From positions 3,468,409-3,532,408 of the forward strand of contig BCHX01000005.1 of NCBI GenBank assembly GCA_001599755.1: 64,000 nucleotides of DNA. Direction: 5' to 3'. The notes beneath the pieces were generated by a model that was given only the letters and a program-made list of their open reading frames with translations, did no database searches and was not told where the DNA came from. A program made the translations under genes and the position numbers. The DNA comes from Gliomastix tumulicola. Taxonomy: Eukaryota; Ascomycota; Sordariomycetes; Hypocreales; Bionectriaceae. The stretch's first letter is position 1. Every line of letters begins with the position of its first letter. This document shows, one piece after another, positions 1 through 12,495 of this stretch.

Positions 1-721
1 GAAATACCCTGGGGTGGTGATGTTTCTACGTGTTTGAGTTGTCTATCGAGCAACTCGTAAGCTAGCTGCGCTTTATTATACCTCATCGCTCACTATACTG
101 AGTCCAGTTGTCTCGCTAGTAATTTGAAATGATCAGTAAAATCAATCATTCGTGCCACGAGTGGTCTGGTGTGTGTACTGCAGTGCCATCTCCAACGACT
201 GTGTGTGAATTGCCGTCGACAGCCGGACTGGCAATGCCGATTCCAAGGGTTCCCGGTGTAGTAATTTCGGCACTACGGAGGCGAGATTACGGGCAAGCTT
301 GTCAATCCGTCCAAAAGTGCCAATGACGATCGCGTAAAGCGTCCCTGTTTCATCACCCAGTGCACGTCCATCCAATGCTAGCTAGAATGCGACCTTCTCG
401 CCTCGAATTGGATCACGGGAAAGAGAGAATGCCCATCCCGAGTAATCCTGCTTTCTGGACTGTGCTACACTGTGACATCTCCATTCTCAGTCAGGGTCGT
501 CTTTCCCTGTCAACTGTGCCACACACACCAGCGAACATGTCGCGCATGGAACCGTTTGCCTCGATCGTCCGTGCGTCCTGCGCACAATGCCATGAGTTCA
601 AAAAAAAAAAAAAAAACAGATTGGCGATACCATCGGGATAGCGCAGACCGAAATCCGAGAAGGCTCCGCACACAAGTCAGTCAGTCAATGGAGACAGGCA
701 CCAAAAAAATGCAAAAATCAA
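1..721. other. Gap without a recognised gene
   Basis: I see no convincing gene here. The short open frames have no recognisable motif or splice context. The stretch contains a run of 17 A at 600-616 and ends at the 3' side of the tRNA gene at 722-794. Confidence 0.5.
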
Positions 722-794
722 AGCCCACGCCAGTAGTCGAAACTGGAATCTCCTGATTCGTAGTCAGACGCCTTAACCATTGGGCCACGCGGGC
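722..794 (-). tRNA. tRNA-Arg (anticodon ACG), intronless
   Basis: The minus strand folds into a complete cloverleaf. The acceptor stem is GCCCGCG paired with CGTGGGC, with one G-T pair. The D arm is GCC/GGC, the anticodon stem TCTGA/TCAGG encloses the loop CTACGAA, and the T arm CCAGT/ACTGG encloses TTCGACT. The loop places ACG at positions 34-36, so it decodes arginine CGN codons after A34-to-inosine editing. There is no intron and CCA is not encoded, as is normal for a nuclear tRNA. Confidence 0.95.
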
Positions 795-1105
795 TTTGGT
801 GATGAGACATGCGCGGTAAGCGCTCTATGGAAGTTTGCCACAGCGAGAGACCACCGAAATTGTGCAGCGTTATTAGGAGAAGGTTGAGGCTTCAGTGTAC
901 GTTCCCGTCCTCACGATGGGGGGGGGGGGGGGAGGTGCGCCTTCCATTCCCTGCCTTACATTAGACATATTTAAAGCAGAATTTTCATGTTGAGATCGGG
1001 AGGACTTCTAGCATATTTCCAACAATTTCGTCACTCATATCGAGTCCATATAAGCATTTAGGTTGAGGGAGACCAAGACATCAACACTACTAAAAAAAAA
1101 TTCAT
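795..1105. other. Gap with a poly-G tract
   Basis: There is no gene here. A run of 15 G lies at 918-932. The right part is the 3' flank of the FMN-binding gene that ends at 1106. Confidence 0.5.
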
Positions 1106-1897
1106 CTACCGCCGCGCCTCAGCCTTCTTCGCCGCGCGCTCCTCCACGGTCTGAGCCATCTTCTCCCCCTCCTCCGTGCCAAGCGCCCGGAAGCCGTCCA
1201 CGACGCCCTTGCGATCCCCCTCGCCCATCTCCTGGCTCATCTTGTACTTGCCCTCCAGGCGATCAATCTCGATCTCGACGCCGATGATGGCCTTCTTGAG
1301 CAGATCGACGTACTTCTCAGGCGCGTCCCCCACCGCCCAGGCCTTCTTGCTCCCTGTGCCGTCGACGTCGTAGCCCATGATGCTCCCCTCGGCGTGCCTC
1401 GTCAGCGCCTCCACCTGGCTCTGCAGGTAGGACCCCGTCTCCGGGTCCGACGTGTCGTGGAAGATCCGGGCCCGGCCGTATACCTGCACGGCCGCGTAGT
1501 TCCACGTGGGCACGACCTTGCCCGTGGCGGGCTTGGTCTCGGCGTAGAATTTCGGCGTGACGTAGTGGTGCGCCGGCCCGTTGAAGACGACCGAGACCTC
1601 CTGCTCTATGACATTCTTCTTCTGCTGTTGGTCGTTGCCGGCGGTGGTCCTACCCTGGACTGCTTCGACGAGTGCCTTGGAATGCGGGTTCGCCCGTGCC
1701 ATGTGGCCGCGCAGCTTGCCCAGCTCAGTCTCGCTGGCGTCATCGGCGATATCGAGGATCCAGGGAATATGGGTGCATTGGATGAGAGGGAAGGTGGGCG
1801 ATGGAATGGCGCTGATGAAGAGGCCGAGGGGGTTGTCTATGATGAATTGGCGGAGCGCGATGATGTCGTGCTCGGCGTGGACCGCACGGAGATACAT
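1106..1897 (-). CDS. PaiB-type FMN-binding protein
   Basis: A single exon encodes 263 aa from an ATG at 1897. The protein matches the PaiB/'negative transcriptional regulator' FMN-binding split-barrel family. It opens with the N-terminal block MYLRAVHAEHD, has the strand NPLGLFISAIPSPTFPL near residue 25, and carries the hallmark pair VVFNGPAHHYVTPKFYAE (about residues 103-120) and VPTWNYAAVQVYGRARI (about 129-146). In bacteria PaiB acts with PaiA in sporulation and protease control. Fungal copies have no well-defined substrate and are often annotated as transcriptional regulators, although no DNA-binding domain is visible. The length is close to that of fungal homologues. The C-terminal tail is rich in Glu, Lys and Ala. 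Flavin binding is an inference from the family. Confidence 0.85.
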   Translation of the reverse strand: MYLRAVHAEHDIIALRQFIIDNPLGLFISAIPSPTFPLIQCTHIPWILDIADDASETELGKLRGHMARANPHSKALVEAVQGRTTAGNDQQQKKNVIEQEVSVVFNGPAHHYVTPKFYAETKPATGKVVPTWNYAAVQVYGRARIFHDTSDPETGSYLQSQVEALTRHAEGSIMGYDVDGTGSKKAWAVGDAPEKYVDLLKKAIIGVEIEIDRLEGKYKMSQEMGEGDRKGVVDGFRALGTEEGEKMAQTVEERAAKKAEARR

Positions 1898-2229
1898 GAT
1901 GGATGTGATATGGGATGATATTACCGATGATCTTGTTTCATTTGATGCATGGATATCGGCGCTTCAACTCATGAAGACTTTATTCGCATCATGATAGAGG
2001 CAGGCATGACTCAAAGGACGGGTAGAGCCCGAGCACACACGCCCTTCCCTCGGGCGACCCCGCTGAATTACAATTGCAACAGGGCGTATTGGACGAGCCG
2101 TCCGCTGTGAATCAAAAGTGGGGACCGTACATTGGGGGTGACCGGGCCGGTCCTTGATCGAGACAGACGAATGGACGCTCGGAATGACCATTCTATTATG
2201 TTGATAAATAGCGAGAAAGAAGACGGGTA

Positions 2230-3156
2230 TCAGCCGTCAGACTGAGAGTCCCCGGCTTCTGCATAGGCAGCATAGGCAGCCCGGGATTCCCTCCTCGTCG
2301 CCCGACCGGCTCGTGAACCGGTGCTGACCCTCGATTGCCCTCCGTCACTGCCCGGGCTCTCCCTCCGACTCTCAGTTTCACGGATATAATCGCCATCGTA
2401 CACTCTGCGCCGGGTCTCCCGCCTCTCGATCCGCCGCTCGGCCTTCTGTATCGTCCGCTTGATGTACACGTTGTCGTACACGTTGAGGATGAAGCGCATC
2501 TGCTGGAAGAACCGCGGCCACGTCCTCTGCGGGAGGAAGATCTGCGCAAACGCCACGGCCGCCGAACCGAAGACGGCGAGCATGGCTAGGGAGGGCAGCA
2601 TCGAGCGCCCGACGGTCTTCCGCAGCCGAGAGAATGTGCGCTCGCCGTGGGCGTAGGCTACCGCGAGGAGATGGGATAGCTTCTGGATCGGGGCGGCCTG
2701 TATTTGCGGAGGTAAGTCAGTCTGTCCCCCCGGGCAATGTTCGCGCGCGCTCGCTCTGGGTATGGCATGGGATGTGATGACGTACGATGAGGAGAGTGAC
2801 GACGATCTGTGGGATGTTGTTCCGCCCGCGGAACAGGATCCTGAGACTCTCGAGCAGGAGGTGCGTGACTGTCGTGCTGACGAGGGCGCCGTACAGGGCC
2901 ATCTTGGGCACGCGCGACGTGACGCCGCCATGGCTGTTGTCGGGGCGCGCGAGAGTCGACGCGATGACTTCTTCGCCGGCGGCCAGAGCGGCTGAGCGGA
3001 TGAGCTTGGAGAAGAGGCGGCGTCGGGGCCTCGTGCGCGACTGCACCAGCAGCGGTCAGTCAGTCAGCGCATTTTCAGCTCATGTAGCTGCCGATAGAGA
3101 GAGGTTTCGCTCACCGTTGCGGCGTCGCCTGGGTCTGCCTGCGTGGTATATGCCAT
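2230..3156 (-). CDS. Mpv17/PMP22-family integral membrane protein
   Basis: Three exons (3156-3115, 3040-2786, 2697-2230) give about 254 aa. Introns 3114-3041 (GTGAGC...CAG) and 2785-2698 (GTACGT...CAG) are both phase 0. The ATG at 3156 starts the frame that joins cleanly to exon 2. The middle exon reads VPKMALYGALVSTTVTHLLL and the third reads APIQKLSHLLAVAYAHGERT, then AFAQIFLPQRTWPRFFQQ. These follow the Mpv17/PMP22 order (helix starting 'LYG', a P-I-Q turn, then the 'FLP..TW..FF' signature). The family sits in the peroxisomal or mitochondrial inner membrane and is thought to form a channel. After about residue 190 the protein has a charged Arg/Ser-rich tail not expected of the core family. 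An alternative start upstream (3284 or 3338) lies in another frame and does not splice in frame. Confidence 0.65.
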
Positions 3157-3683
3157 TTGTGCGTTTGCGCGATTTGGTTGACGCGCTCTTCGATGGCACA
3201 CCACGGCCGGGCGGCCTTGAGATGATAAGAGAAGGCGAGTATGGCCACGAGTCTGCCTCGCCAGTGTCGCCATTCGATAGCCATGTGCCCAATAATAATA
3301 GATAGTCGAAGCTGGGCGGGGTTCTGGGAGGACACCACCCTTGTCTACTCCCTGCGCTGACCCGTAAGCACCACCTCAGTCAGCCGCTCAGCTGAGCCCC
3401 CCCGGATGACTTCATCAATTTCCAAGGGTCCTTATCATTTCCATCATTTCACATCGTCTTCTGTCATCGTTAGACCATCCCCATCTTCTTTACCCTACTT
3501 GCATATGATCCTTTGACGCGTCTTGGCCTTCTGCACACTTCGGTGCTACTGCGATCGGATCGGCCCACTGATAATACGCCCTACAGCCCGCTGCTTCAGG
3601 GTCTCCAAAAATCGACAAAGGACCTGCCTCCCAACATTGATGCTCCCCTCGCTGCGGGCGCGTCTCGCAGCACCCGCCACGCG
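3157..3683 (+). promoter_or_regulatory. Divergent intergenic/promoter region of the NLR gene
   Basis: This gap separates the Mpv17-like gene (minus) from the NLR gene (plus) and must hold both promoters. It has pyrimidine-rich stretches near 3420-3500 typical of fungal core promoters. No specific binding site can be assigned. Confidence 0.35.
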
Positions 3684-6600
3684 ATGGCCGAGACTGAACC
3701 TCCCCAGCCCAGGAAGAAGCTCTCCCGCAACGACTACACCATAGGATGGATCTGCGCGCTCTCCATCGAGCTCGCCGCGTCGGCGGGGATGCTGGACGAG
3801 GTGCACCCGGACATCGGCCTCGCCCGCGGCGACAAGAACATGTACACGCTGGGCGCGATCGCGGGCCACAACATCGTCATCGCGTGCCTGCCCGAGGGCA
3901 GCATGGGCATCGTGCCCGCGGCCACCGTCGCGTCCAACATGCTGCGGAGCTTCCCCCGGATCCGGTTCGGCCTGATGGTCGGGATCGGGGGCGGTGCGCC
4001 GGCGCGGCGCGCGAGGCCGAGCGAGGATATCCGGCTCGGGGATGTGGTCGTCAGTGTCCCGCTGAAGGAGCTCGGCGGCGTTGTCAAGTATGATCGGGGG
4101 AAGGTCGTCGCGGGCGGCGAGTTTGAGCACACTGGCTTGCTGAACATGCCGCCTGCTGCGCTGACGAATGCCGTGTCCAAGCTGCGCAGTATACACGAGA
4201 CGAAGCGCACTGCTGTTCCTCGATACGTGGAATCGATGATAAAGGGTGTCATGGCGGCAGAAGACGCGAATCCTGACTTTGAGGATCAGTATCGCTGTCT
4301 TGATATCAAGTACGACCAGCTGTTCGAGGCGGACTACGAACACGTCGAGCAGAAGGCTAGTGAGCCAGAGTCTGACAAGGAATGGGAACTGGAAGGGGGA
4401 GAGGAAGAAGAAAAAGATGAGGACGACGAGGATGATGATGAACCGCTCTCTGACGAGGACGAGGATGCCATCCCCCTGCCCTGTCTACACTGCGACAAGG
4501 CTCACCTCATCCCGCGCAAGCCACGAAAAGTTGCTGGCCCTGTCATCCACTATGGCACCATCGCGTCCGCGGACCAGGTCATGAGGCACGGGCCGACGAG
4601 GGACAAGATCAGGAAGAAATTCGGCGTGCTCTGCTTCGAGATGGAGGCGGCCGGTCTGATGAACGACTTCCCGTGCCTCGTCATACGCGGCATCTGCGAC
4701 TACTCCGACACCCACAAACATAAGATATGGCAGCGGTACGCGGCGGCTACGGCGGCGGCGTACGCCAAGGAGCTGCTGCAGGTTGTGCTCAAGGACGAGA
4801 TCGAGCTGTCCGAGGACGCGCTTCAGGTCCTGGAAAGGGGTGAGCAAGAAGAGACTTTGACATAGCGATGATTGGGGTCCTGGATATTGACATATGTCTA
4901 CGTGTAGTTCAAAAGGGCATCGATGATATCGGCGAGGGAGTAGAGTATCTTGTCAAGGGTATGAAGTTCGTTTCTAAATACTAGTTGGGGCAGGTCCTTT
5001 TCTAACCCATCATCTTTAGACAAGCAGCAGCAGAACCGTGAGATAATCCTCAACTGGCTCGACAGCGACACGCACACCAAGAGATTCATCGACTCCTACG
5101 AAAAGTGGCAGCCAAGCACGGTACAGAAGCTCCTGGGCTCCGACCACTACTCAGACTGGAGCAATGGAGACTGTCAAACGCTGTGGTGTCACGGCATTGC
5201 TGGCGGTGGCAAGACCATCTTCGCCTCCGTCGTTGTCGACAGCTTGAAGGCTGCTCAGACGAACAAACCAAGTCACAGGGCTAGAGCCGGAGTAGTCTGT
5301 CTGTTCATCGAGTACGAGAGACAAAAGGAGCAGACGGTGCGGTCTCTCACAGCCGCCATCCTCAGACAGCTCTCCGAGCAGTGCGAGATGCTGCCCGAGT
5401 CTGTCATCGATCTCTTCGAGCAATACGGCAGCACTGTCTCGCATACGCGATTCGAAGATATATCTCTGGTCCTTACTCATGTCATGAAGCAGTTCCCCCA
5501 GGTCTATCTGATTGTCGACGCCCTGGACGAGTGCACGGAGAATACTCGAAGGGAGCTGCTGGCGCATCTCTCAGATCAGCAACGGAAGACAGGGCTGAAG
5601 ATCCTGGCTACCTCGCGCTCGACAATCGACTTCCAGAAGGACTTTGGGCCTTCCGAAGAGATGGAAATCAAGGCGGATGTGCTCGACGTGAAGACGGTCC
5701 TCGACCTGCTCATCGACAGGTCGGACTCCCTCGTCAAGACGGACAAGACGCTGAGGCACCGGGTGACGGAAAGCATTGCGGTGGCTGTCGATGGAATGTG
5801 AGTTATCCTGAACTAGTCAGCCCTAGTTACCTCTAACCTCAAGTAGGTTTCTCCTCGTCCAGCCCTTCCTAGACTCCATCATAGGGGAAAGATCACGAGG
5901 CCACATCGAAGACGCGCTCAATACCCTCATGGAGAGCCCCGACAAGCTCTCAACTGTATACCAAGGCGCCCTGAACAGGATCGGAGGCCAGAAGCCGGGC
6001 GACCGGAAACTCGCGCACCGCATGCTCTCCTGGGTTGTGCAGTCCAAGCGCCCGCTCACCCGCCGCGAGTTCCTGCACGCCCTCGCCGTCAAGGCCGGAA
6101 ACCTGACCTTCAAGAGGGACTACATCATCCACGACCTGGACGGCGCCGTGGCGCTCTGTGCCGGCCTCGTCGTCATCAACCGGAAGAGCGACACCGTGCA
6201 GCTCATGCACCACACGACACGAGCGTACTTTGAGGACCCGGAGCATCGACCGGAGTGGATGGGCGACGCGGAGGAGATGCTGGCGAGCGCGTGCGTAACC
6301 TACATCTCGTACACGGTCTTTGAGGACGGACCCTGCGAGAGCGATGAGGACTTTGACGACCGGCTGTTTGGCTTCCCCTTCCTGACGTACGCTGCACAGC
6401 ACTGGGGAAATCACGCGAGGGACGCGGGCGCCCAGACAACGACGATGGAAGACCTGGCGCTCGAGTTTCTCCGGGACGAGGCGAAGCTGGCGTCAGCCAA
6501 CCAGGCCATGCAGGTGACTGACCGTCGATATCGCGGCTACAGCACGAGATACGACGAGGGCATGTCGGGGCTGCATATGGTAGCGTCGTTCGGCCTGGCC

Positions 6601-9600
6601 AATCTGACGAGGCATCTGCTGAGTGACAACGGACGTGTTGACGTCCGGGACCAGGAAGGAAGAACGGCCCTGCACAAGGCTGCGGAGAACGGCCACAACG
6701 ACGTTGTCCTCGCGCTTCTCGAGCACGGGGCCGATTTCGACGCCCGAGAGGACACATTCGACCAGACGCCTCTGCATCTAGCAGCGCTGAACGGGCACAA
6801 GGCTGTTGTGCAGACGCTCCTCGACCACAACGCATCGCCCAACGTCAAGGACGACGACGGCTGGATGGCGATTCACGTTGCGGCGTGGACGGGCAACGAG
6901 GAGGTCATGAAGGCTCTCCTGGACCGTACAGCCGTCGACGCCAGGACGGGGGACGACCTGACGGCTCTTCACTGCGCAGCGGCCCAGGGCCACCTGACCA
7001 TCGCTCATCTCCTCATCCGCGCGGGCGCCGACGTGGACGCCAAGGACAAGGACGACTGGACGCCGCTGCACTGGGCGGCCAAGAAGCGCCACGACATCAT
7101 GCGGCCGAGGATGCTCTCCCTCAAGGACGAGTCCTCGACGCTCCTCCGCCAGTTCGACGAGTTCCGGGAGGAGCTCAACCAGCTCGTCCTGCACGAGGGG
7201 CTGGCCACGGTCAAGAAGACGCTCGACTTCTGGCAGAACAAGCTCGCGTGGCTGCCGGCCGGCATACAGCTGAACATCGAGGGTGGTGCTGGCTACGGCG
7301 AGATCATGGCGGCGCTGCAGATGACGTCCAATATGCAGAATCTGGTGCTTCCCTGGCCTATCTGGGGCGACATCTGGGGGGATATGTGCGATGATGCTGC
7401 GGACGATAAGAAAGGCAGAAGCAACAGGGACGGGAAGGACAAGCCGTTGGCGCCGACGCGGTTCATCTTTGCGATTCAGGACGAGCTGACGGCCATGCAC
7501 TGTTCGACCGAGTGTGGTCATGAGGCCGTCGCGCGACTGCTTCTCAAGAGCGGCGCTGGAATCGAGAAGCGCTGCAGGGCAGGCATTGAGATACAATGGA
7601 TATGGAGGCCAAAGGTCTACATGTCGGCACTCCAGCTGGCCGCCTTCTCCGGCCACGAAGCCATGGTAAGGCTGCTGCTCAAGCAGGGAGCCAACATTCA
7701 CAGACGGTCAGACCCCTTCGAGAAACGTGGTCCAACCTCGTCGCCCTGGGCCCAGTTCACCGCGCTGCACTGCGGTGTCATTTCCAGCTCGGAGGAGGTT
7801 GTGCAGCTGCTGCTCGACCACGGGGCTGATATCCAGGAGCGGTGCCCCTTCGGTTTCCTGAACATATATTGCGAGGTGACGCCCCTGCATGTGGCCGTCA
7901 TCCTGGGTCACTTGAACCAGGTCCAGGTGCTCCTCGCTAACGGAGCGAATGTCGATGCACTTGCGTACGCAGACGCAGCTTCGACTTTCGAGTTCCTGGA
8001 AAAGAAAGACGAGACTGATGAGCCGAAAGACAGGCGGCGGGGGGAGGATGGGATGCTCCCAGCCCGAACGACTGCCACTTCCTTGCATCTATCTGCCCTA
8101 CTAGGGAGAGACGATATCATGGCGGCTCTCCTGGAGAATGGCGCTGCTGTGAATGGGCAGATGAGCATCTGGATTGGCACAGCCGAGTTCAGCCTGTCCG
8201 CGCTTCACATCGCGGCGCTGCGTAGACGCGAGTCGGCCGTGCAGCTGCTCCTGGAGAACAACGCGGACCCGGGACAGAAGATGAGCGTGGCGAATGAGCT
8301 CGAGGATGTCCATACACGAGTTGAGATGTCGACGCTTCATTTCGCTTCGTTCTTTCGCGCCGGGCCGATTCCGGAGATACTCCTCGAGGCTGGGGCCGAT
8401 GTCAACGAAACTCTGGAGCTCGACGTGAGTGGTTGGCGAACACTGCCTTCTGGTAGAGAGACGCAGCAGGGTCAGGACAGTGATCGTGACGACGATGCGA
8501 ACGACCCAGAGTCTGAGAACCACAACGGGAAAGACTTGTGGGATCGACTCCTCGCCCGAACGACGAAGAACTTCACCGCCCTCTTGGGCGATGAGCTGTC
8601 AGAACTCCCCATTCTGGGTGCCATCGTCCACGGCGACGACGAAGAGCCGGACGACGTTGTCTACCACCTGCACGCAAGGCTGACGGCACTCTCGTTGGCG
8701 ACGCTACGCAGGAATGACGAGGCTGTGGCGTTGTTCTTGGAAAAGGGGGTTGCTGTGAATGCAGAGTCATATGTCTCGGTGAACGAGGTGCATATCGGCT
8801 TCGCTGCCCTGCATCTGGCTTGTCTCAACGCCTCCAAGGACGTTGCTCAGGCACTTCTCGAAGCCGGGGCCGACATCCATGCCGTCATGTTTATCGAGTT
8901 CGATGAGATACTGCAGATTCGCGTATCGGCCCTGCATCTAGCTGCTGTCTCTGGTAACGAGGAGCTGGTGCGGCTGCTTCTGGATAATGGCTCAGAAGCG
9001 GACGAGAAGTGTCTTGTGAATGGCAATACTGGGAACACGCTGACTGCACTGCATCTTGCCGCGCTCTGGGGTCGTTACGAGGTCGCCCGGGTTCTTCTAG
9101 AGTGCGGGGCGGACACAACGCAAATGTGCAGGCTGAAACTCGACTCTGGGCTGGAAATCGAAATGACAGTCGTTCACCTCGCAGCACTGTCAGGAAACAT
9201 GGTCCTAGTTGACCATCTTCTCACCACAGACTGCGATGCCTGTGTTTCGGCTAAGCTGGACTGCTACAAGTTGCGAGCCGAGTTCACGGTTCTTCATCTC
9301 GCCGCCTTATGGGGAGAAGAGACCATAGTCGACGAGCTTCTCAGAAACGGCCAAGACGTTCAAGCCAAGTGTTTGGTGGAGATTGAGTCACGACTGCGTA
9401 TCGATCTTCCTGTGCTGCACGTGGCTTCCTTTGCCGGCAGCGTCGAAGTACTGAGCAAGCTTATTGAAGTTGGGGCCGATCTGCAACAGAGAGCACTGAT
9501 GCATGGCGACGACATTCACACCGAGCTCACCGTGCTCCATGTTGCTGCCATTGCAAGGCAGAGAGAGGCTGTCGAGTTCCTTCTCAACGCCCCGCAGGTT

Positions 9601-12495
9601 GATATACACGCCAGCATCGAAGCTGATATCTACGGAATGCACGTCTCACTCACTCTCTTGCACCTGGCCGCCTTTTGGAGGGTTCGAATGGCGGCTCTAC
9701 TCCTCGACAAGGGCTTCGATCCCAACGCCATGTTACTGCTCGAAGGCGAGGAAACTCACACCGAGCTTTCGGCGCTCCATCTTGCGGTCCTCCTCAGGAA
9801 GAAGAGACTCCTCCTCAGCCTACTTGACAGTGGAGCTGACGCCGATGCAAGGGTTCAAATCATTACCGACGATGTGAATATCGAGCTGACGGCTCTTCAT
9901 CTGGCTGTGGCTTGGAGGAGTATGGATATGGTGCAGATGCTTACCTCCACCGACCCGTTGGCTCTAGAAGAGAACCCGTGGCTTGACGCTGACTCGGAGG
10001 CGGGTGAGAGCGATACCAGCTCAGGTTACGCGTCGAGTTATTCACGCCGCTCATGGTCTCAGTCCTACATGTCATCTGGATACTTTTCCACGTCGCGATC
10101 ACGATCAACGTCACGGACTCGAGGCGAATTCAGGAAAAGAAGCAGATCACCGATGGCAGCCCGTCCGAGACCTACAAGAAGAGGGCGGTCGCTGTCTCGA
10201 AGACGATCACGCATTCGCTCTCTCGATCGTGCGCCCTCAGATACGCCAGCCGCGGTAACCACCCGCGCAAAGTCCCCAGAGGACCAAGCTTCCCGTATGA
10301 AAGCAATGGTCGAGAAGTTCATGGCCAACAGGCCACGCACCGGGTTCTCCAAGATCCCCTACGCATCAACCTTTGGGGGCATTTTTGGAGCCCTGGGCAT
10401 GCTTATGGGCATGAAGCAAAGACGTAGAGCGCGGGGGAGAGCCGGCACGCGGCCCAGGCGAGCACGGTCACTATCGCCGGTGTACCGGACAAGAGTCGCT
10501 AGAGATGGGCAGTCGCCCGTGACGCAGCCGTCTAGTCGTACGAGCGTTGCTGACACCCATGCCTTGCTGCTGCTCAACGTCGGCGACGTCCGCATCCAAC
10601 TCACTGCTCTGCACATGGCCACGGCGCTCTTCAAAAAGCCTAGTATGATGCAGCTGCTCCTCAAGAACACGACAGGCCACCACAACCCCATCTTCAAGGT
10701 TGAGAGGGCGGAGGGCGACTTCCTTGAACTCACGCCGCTGCATCTCGCCGTCATGCGCAGATCCAAGGAGAGCGTGCGATTCCTCATCGGAGCCGGTGCT
10801 GACGTCGAGGCGCTCGTGCGACTGCAATTATTCAACTTCAATGCGGAGGTCTCGTCTCTCCAGATATCGGCGGCCATGCCACCGCACTGGGAGATAGCCC
10901 AGTTCCTCCTCGGACACCGCGCAAGTGCCGATGCGAGGCATCCCTTTGGTTTCAGAAGGAACTTCCAGACAGACGTCAGATTCGCGCTGCTCCTGGCCCT
11001 GTCACGCCAGGACGAGATTGCAGGTCTGGCGGAGAAAGGGGTAGCTCTGAAGACAAAAGCACTCGCCTCGGTCCAGGTCTGGTTTCACTCTGATGTATCT
11101 GCCGCTGAGATGACTCTGGGCCAGCAGGACGAGCAAATGAAGACCTTGTTCTCCCACTACGTCGAGGATCCGGAGTTCCGTTCGCGAAAGTACGAGCCGT
11201 GGCTGCGCAAATCAGCCTTCCTCATGGTCTCGGCCATGGCGAACGAGAAAATCCTGGATATCGCTCTGACCGGGATCACGGATATCGACGGCGCTATGAC
11301 GGTGAGCATCCGCGTTCGGGCGGATGCGGTATTCCCCGTCCCATTGCAGGCCAACGCCGTCGACGTAGCTCTGGACATCGATCTCGAGGCAACCCTGTCC
11401 GGACTGCACGTGGCGGCCAGCCTAGGCAACCCGTCTGTGGCGTCTTTCTTGCTCAACAGGGGTGCCTCGATCGAGAATAGGTGCACGATAACCGCGGGGG
11501 ACATGGTGCGTGCAGAGTTGTCTGTCCTTCACGTGGCAGCTCTTTGGCGGCGGGCGAGCATGATACACAGTCTTCTTGTGCAGGGAGCCAAGGTCGATTC
11601 CATCGCGCACATTTACATGGATCGAACAGTGCCTGCAAAGGTCCTCGTACCTCATCTTGTGGCGATGCTCGGACATGAGAGGATATCCCGGTTCCTCACC
11701 CGTGGGGATGACAACAGCATTAATATCAAGATCCAGGCTGAACTCGCCCCGATGCATATAGCTGTGCTGACAGGTGATGCTGTATCAACCGTGGCGCTTC
11801 TCGACCACCACGAAAAGAGCGTGGAGGCCATCTGCACCATCCACCTGCAAGCGAAGACAACATCATCATCACATGCCGAAGTCGATGTCCAAGGACACTT
11901 CACGCCGCTCCATCTCGCCGTCTGGGCTGGCCACACACATCTTATTGAAACCATGCTCAAGATGGGCGCCCACATTGACACGCCGATCCAGGTTGGAGGG
12001 ACCGCGTCGTTCGAACGGGGAGCCCGTGTGACCCGGAAGATCCAAGTGAGCGGCACGGCGTTGCACCTCGCCGCGGGCCTCGGGAAGGAAAACATCGTGC
12101 GCGTTCTCATCGACAACGGGGCTCAGATCGACGCCAAGAGCCAGGATGGCCGCACGGCGCAGGAGTGGGCAGAAGACCGTGGGCACGAGGGCGTGGTTCA
12201 GATTCTTGCCCGGGCGGGAGACGGCAAGACTGAACGGCGGCGTTTCCGCGAGAAATGGCACGACATATTTGCAAAGGCGGGCCCCAACGGTCCGTCCAAC
12301 GAAGATGGACAGAGCCTCGAGCGTGTCGATACGGGGTCAGAGTCGTCGTCGCAGGTGAAGACATACCGGCAAGAGGGTCTGGGCAACGTCTTCACACGGT
12401 GGATTGCCCAGAAAGTGAAGGAGAAGCAGGAAAAGTTGGGAAAATTGAAGCCAGATGAAGACTCGGAACGTCATGTTGATGAGGAGATCGACTAG
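3684..12495 (+). CDS. Giant NLR-like protein: nucleoside phosphorylase-like, NACHT, ankyrin repeats
   Basis: Four exons (3684-4839, 4908-4958, 5020-5797, 5847-12495) encode about 2877 aa. The three introns (4840-4907, 4959-5019, 5798-5846) have GTGAGC/GTATGA/GTGAGT donors and TAG acceptors. Residues 18-385 form a purine/uridine phosphorylase-like domain: YTIGWICALSIE, GLMVGIGGGAP, then FEMEAAGLMNDFPCLVIRG. An acidic spacer lies at about 227-262. The short exon 2 encodes the linker common in these proteins. Exon 3 holds a NACHT-type NTPase with Walker A GIAGGGKT (461-468) and Walker B VYLIVDALDE (564-573). Exon 4 carries about 33 ankyrin-like repeats (xALHLAA signatures), interrupted at about 2040-2220 by a Ser/Arg-rich insert, and ends in a charged tail. 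This is the fungal STAND/NLR architecture linked to nonself recognition and immune-like cell death. The ligand and function here are unknown. The ATG at 3684 is chosen because earlier in-frame starts are not ATG. Confidence 0.9.
9985..10530 (+). other. Ser/Arg-rich insert with a hydrophobic Gly-rich core inside the ankyrin array
   Basis: About residues 2040-2220 of the NLR protein break the ankyrin periodicity. The segment is dominated by Ser, Arg, Thr and Tyr (SR/RS dipeptides, basic clusters). Near 10365-10420 it contains one uncharged, Gly-rich hydrophobic stretch (YASTFGGIFGALGMLMGM) bounded by basic residues. Ankyrin repeats resume at about 10600. The segment is in frame with both flanks and is neither an intron nor a separate gene as far as can be seen. 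Confidence 0.8.

Noticed and set aside
3546..4343. A 265-codon minus-strand frame over the first NLR exon
   Set aside because: Arg/His-rich antisense shadow. The phosphorylase-like domain is on the plus strand.
6778..7701. A 307-codon minus-strand frame in the ankyrin region
   Set aside because: Antisense of regular ankyrin repeats, which produces repeated Leu/Val/Arg strings without domain content.
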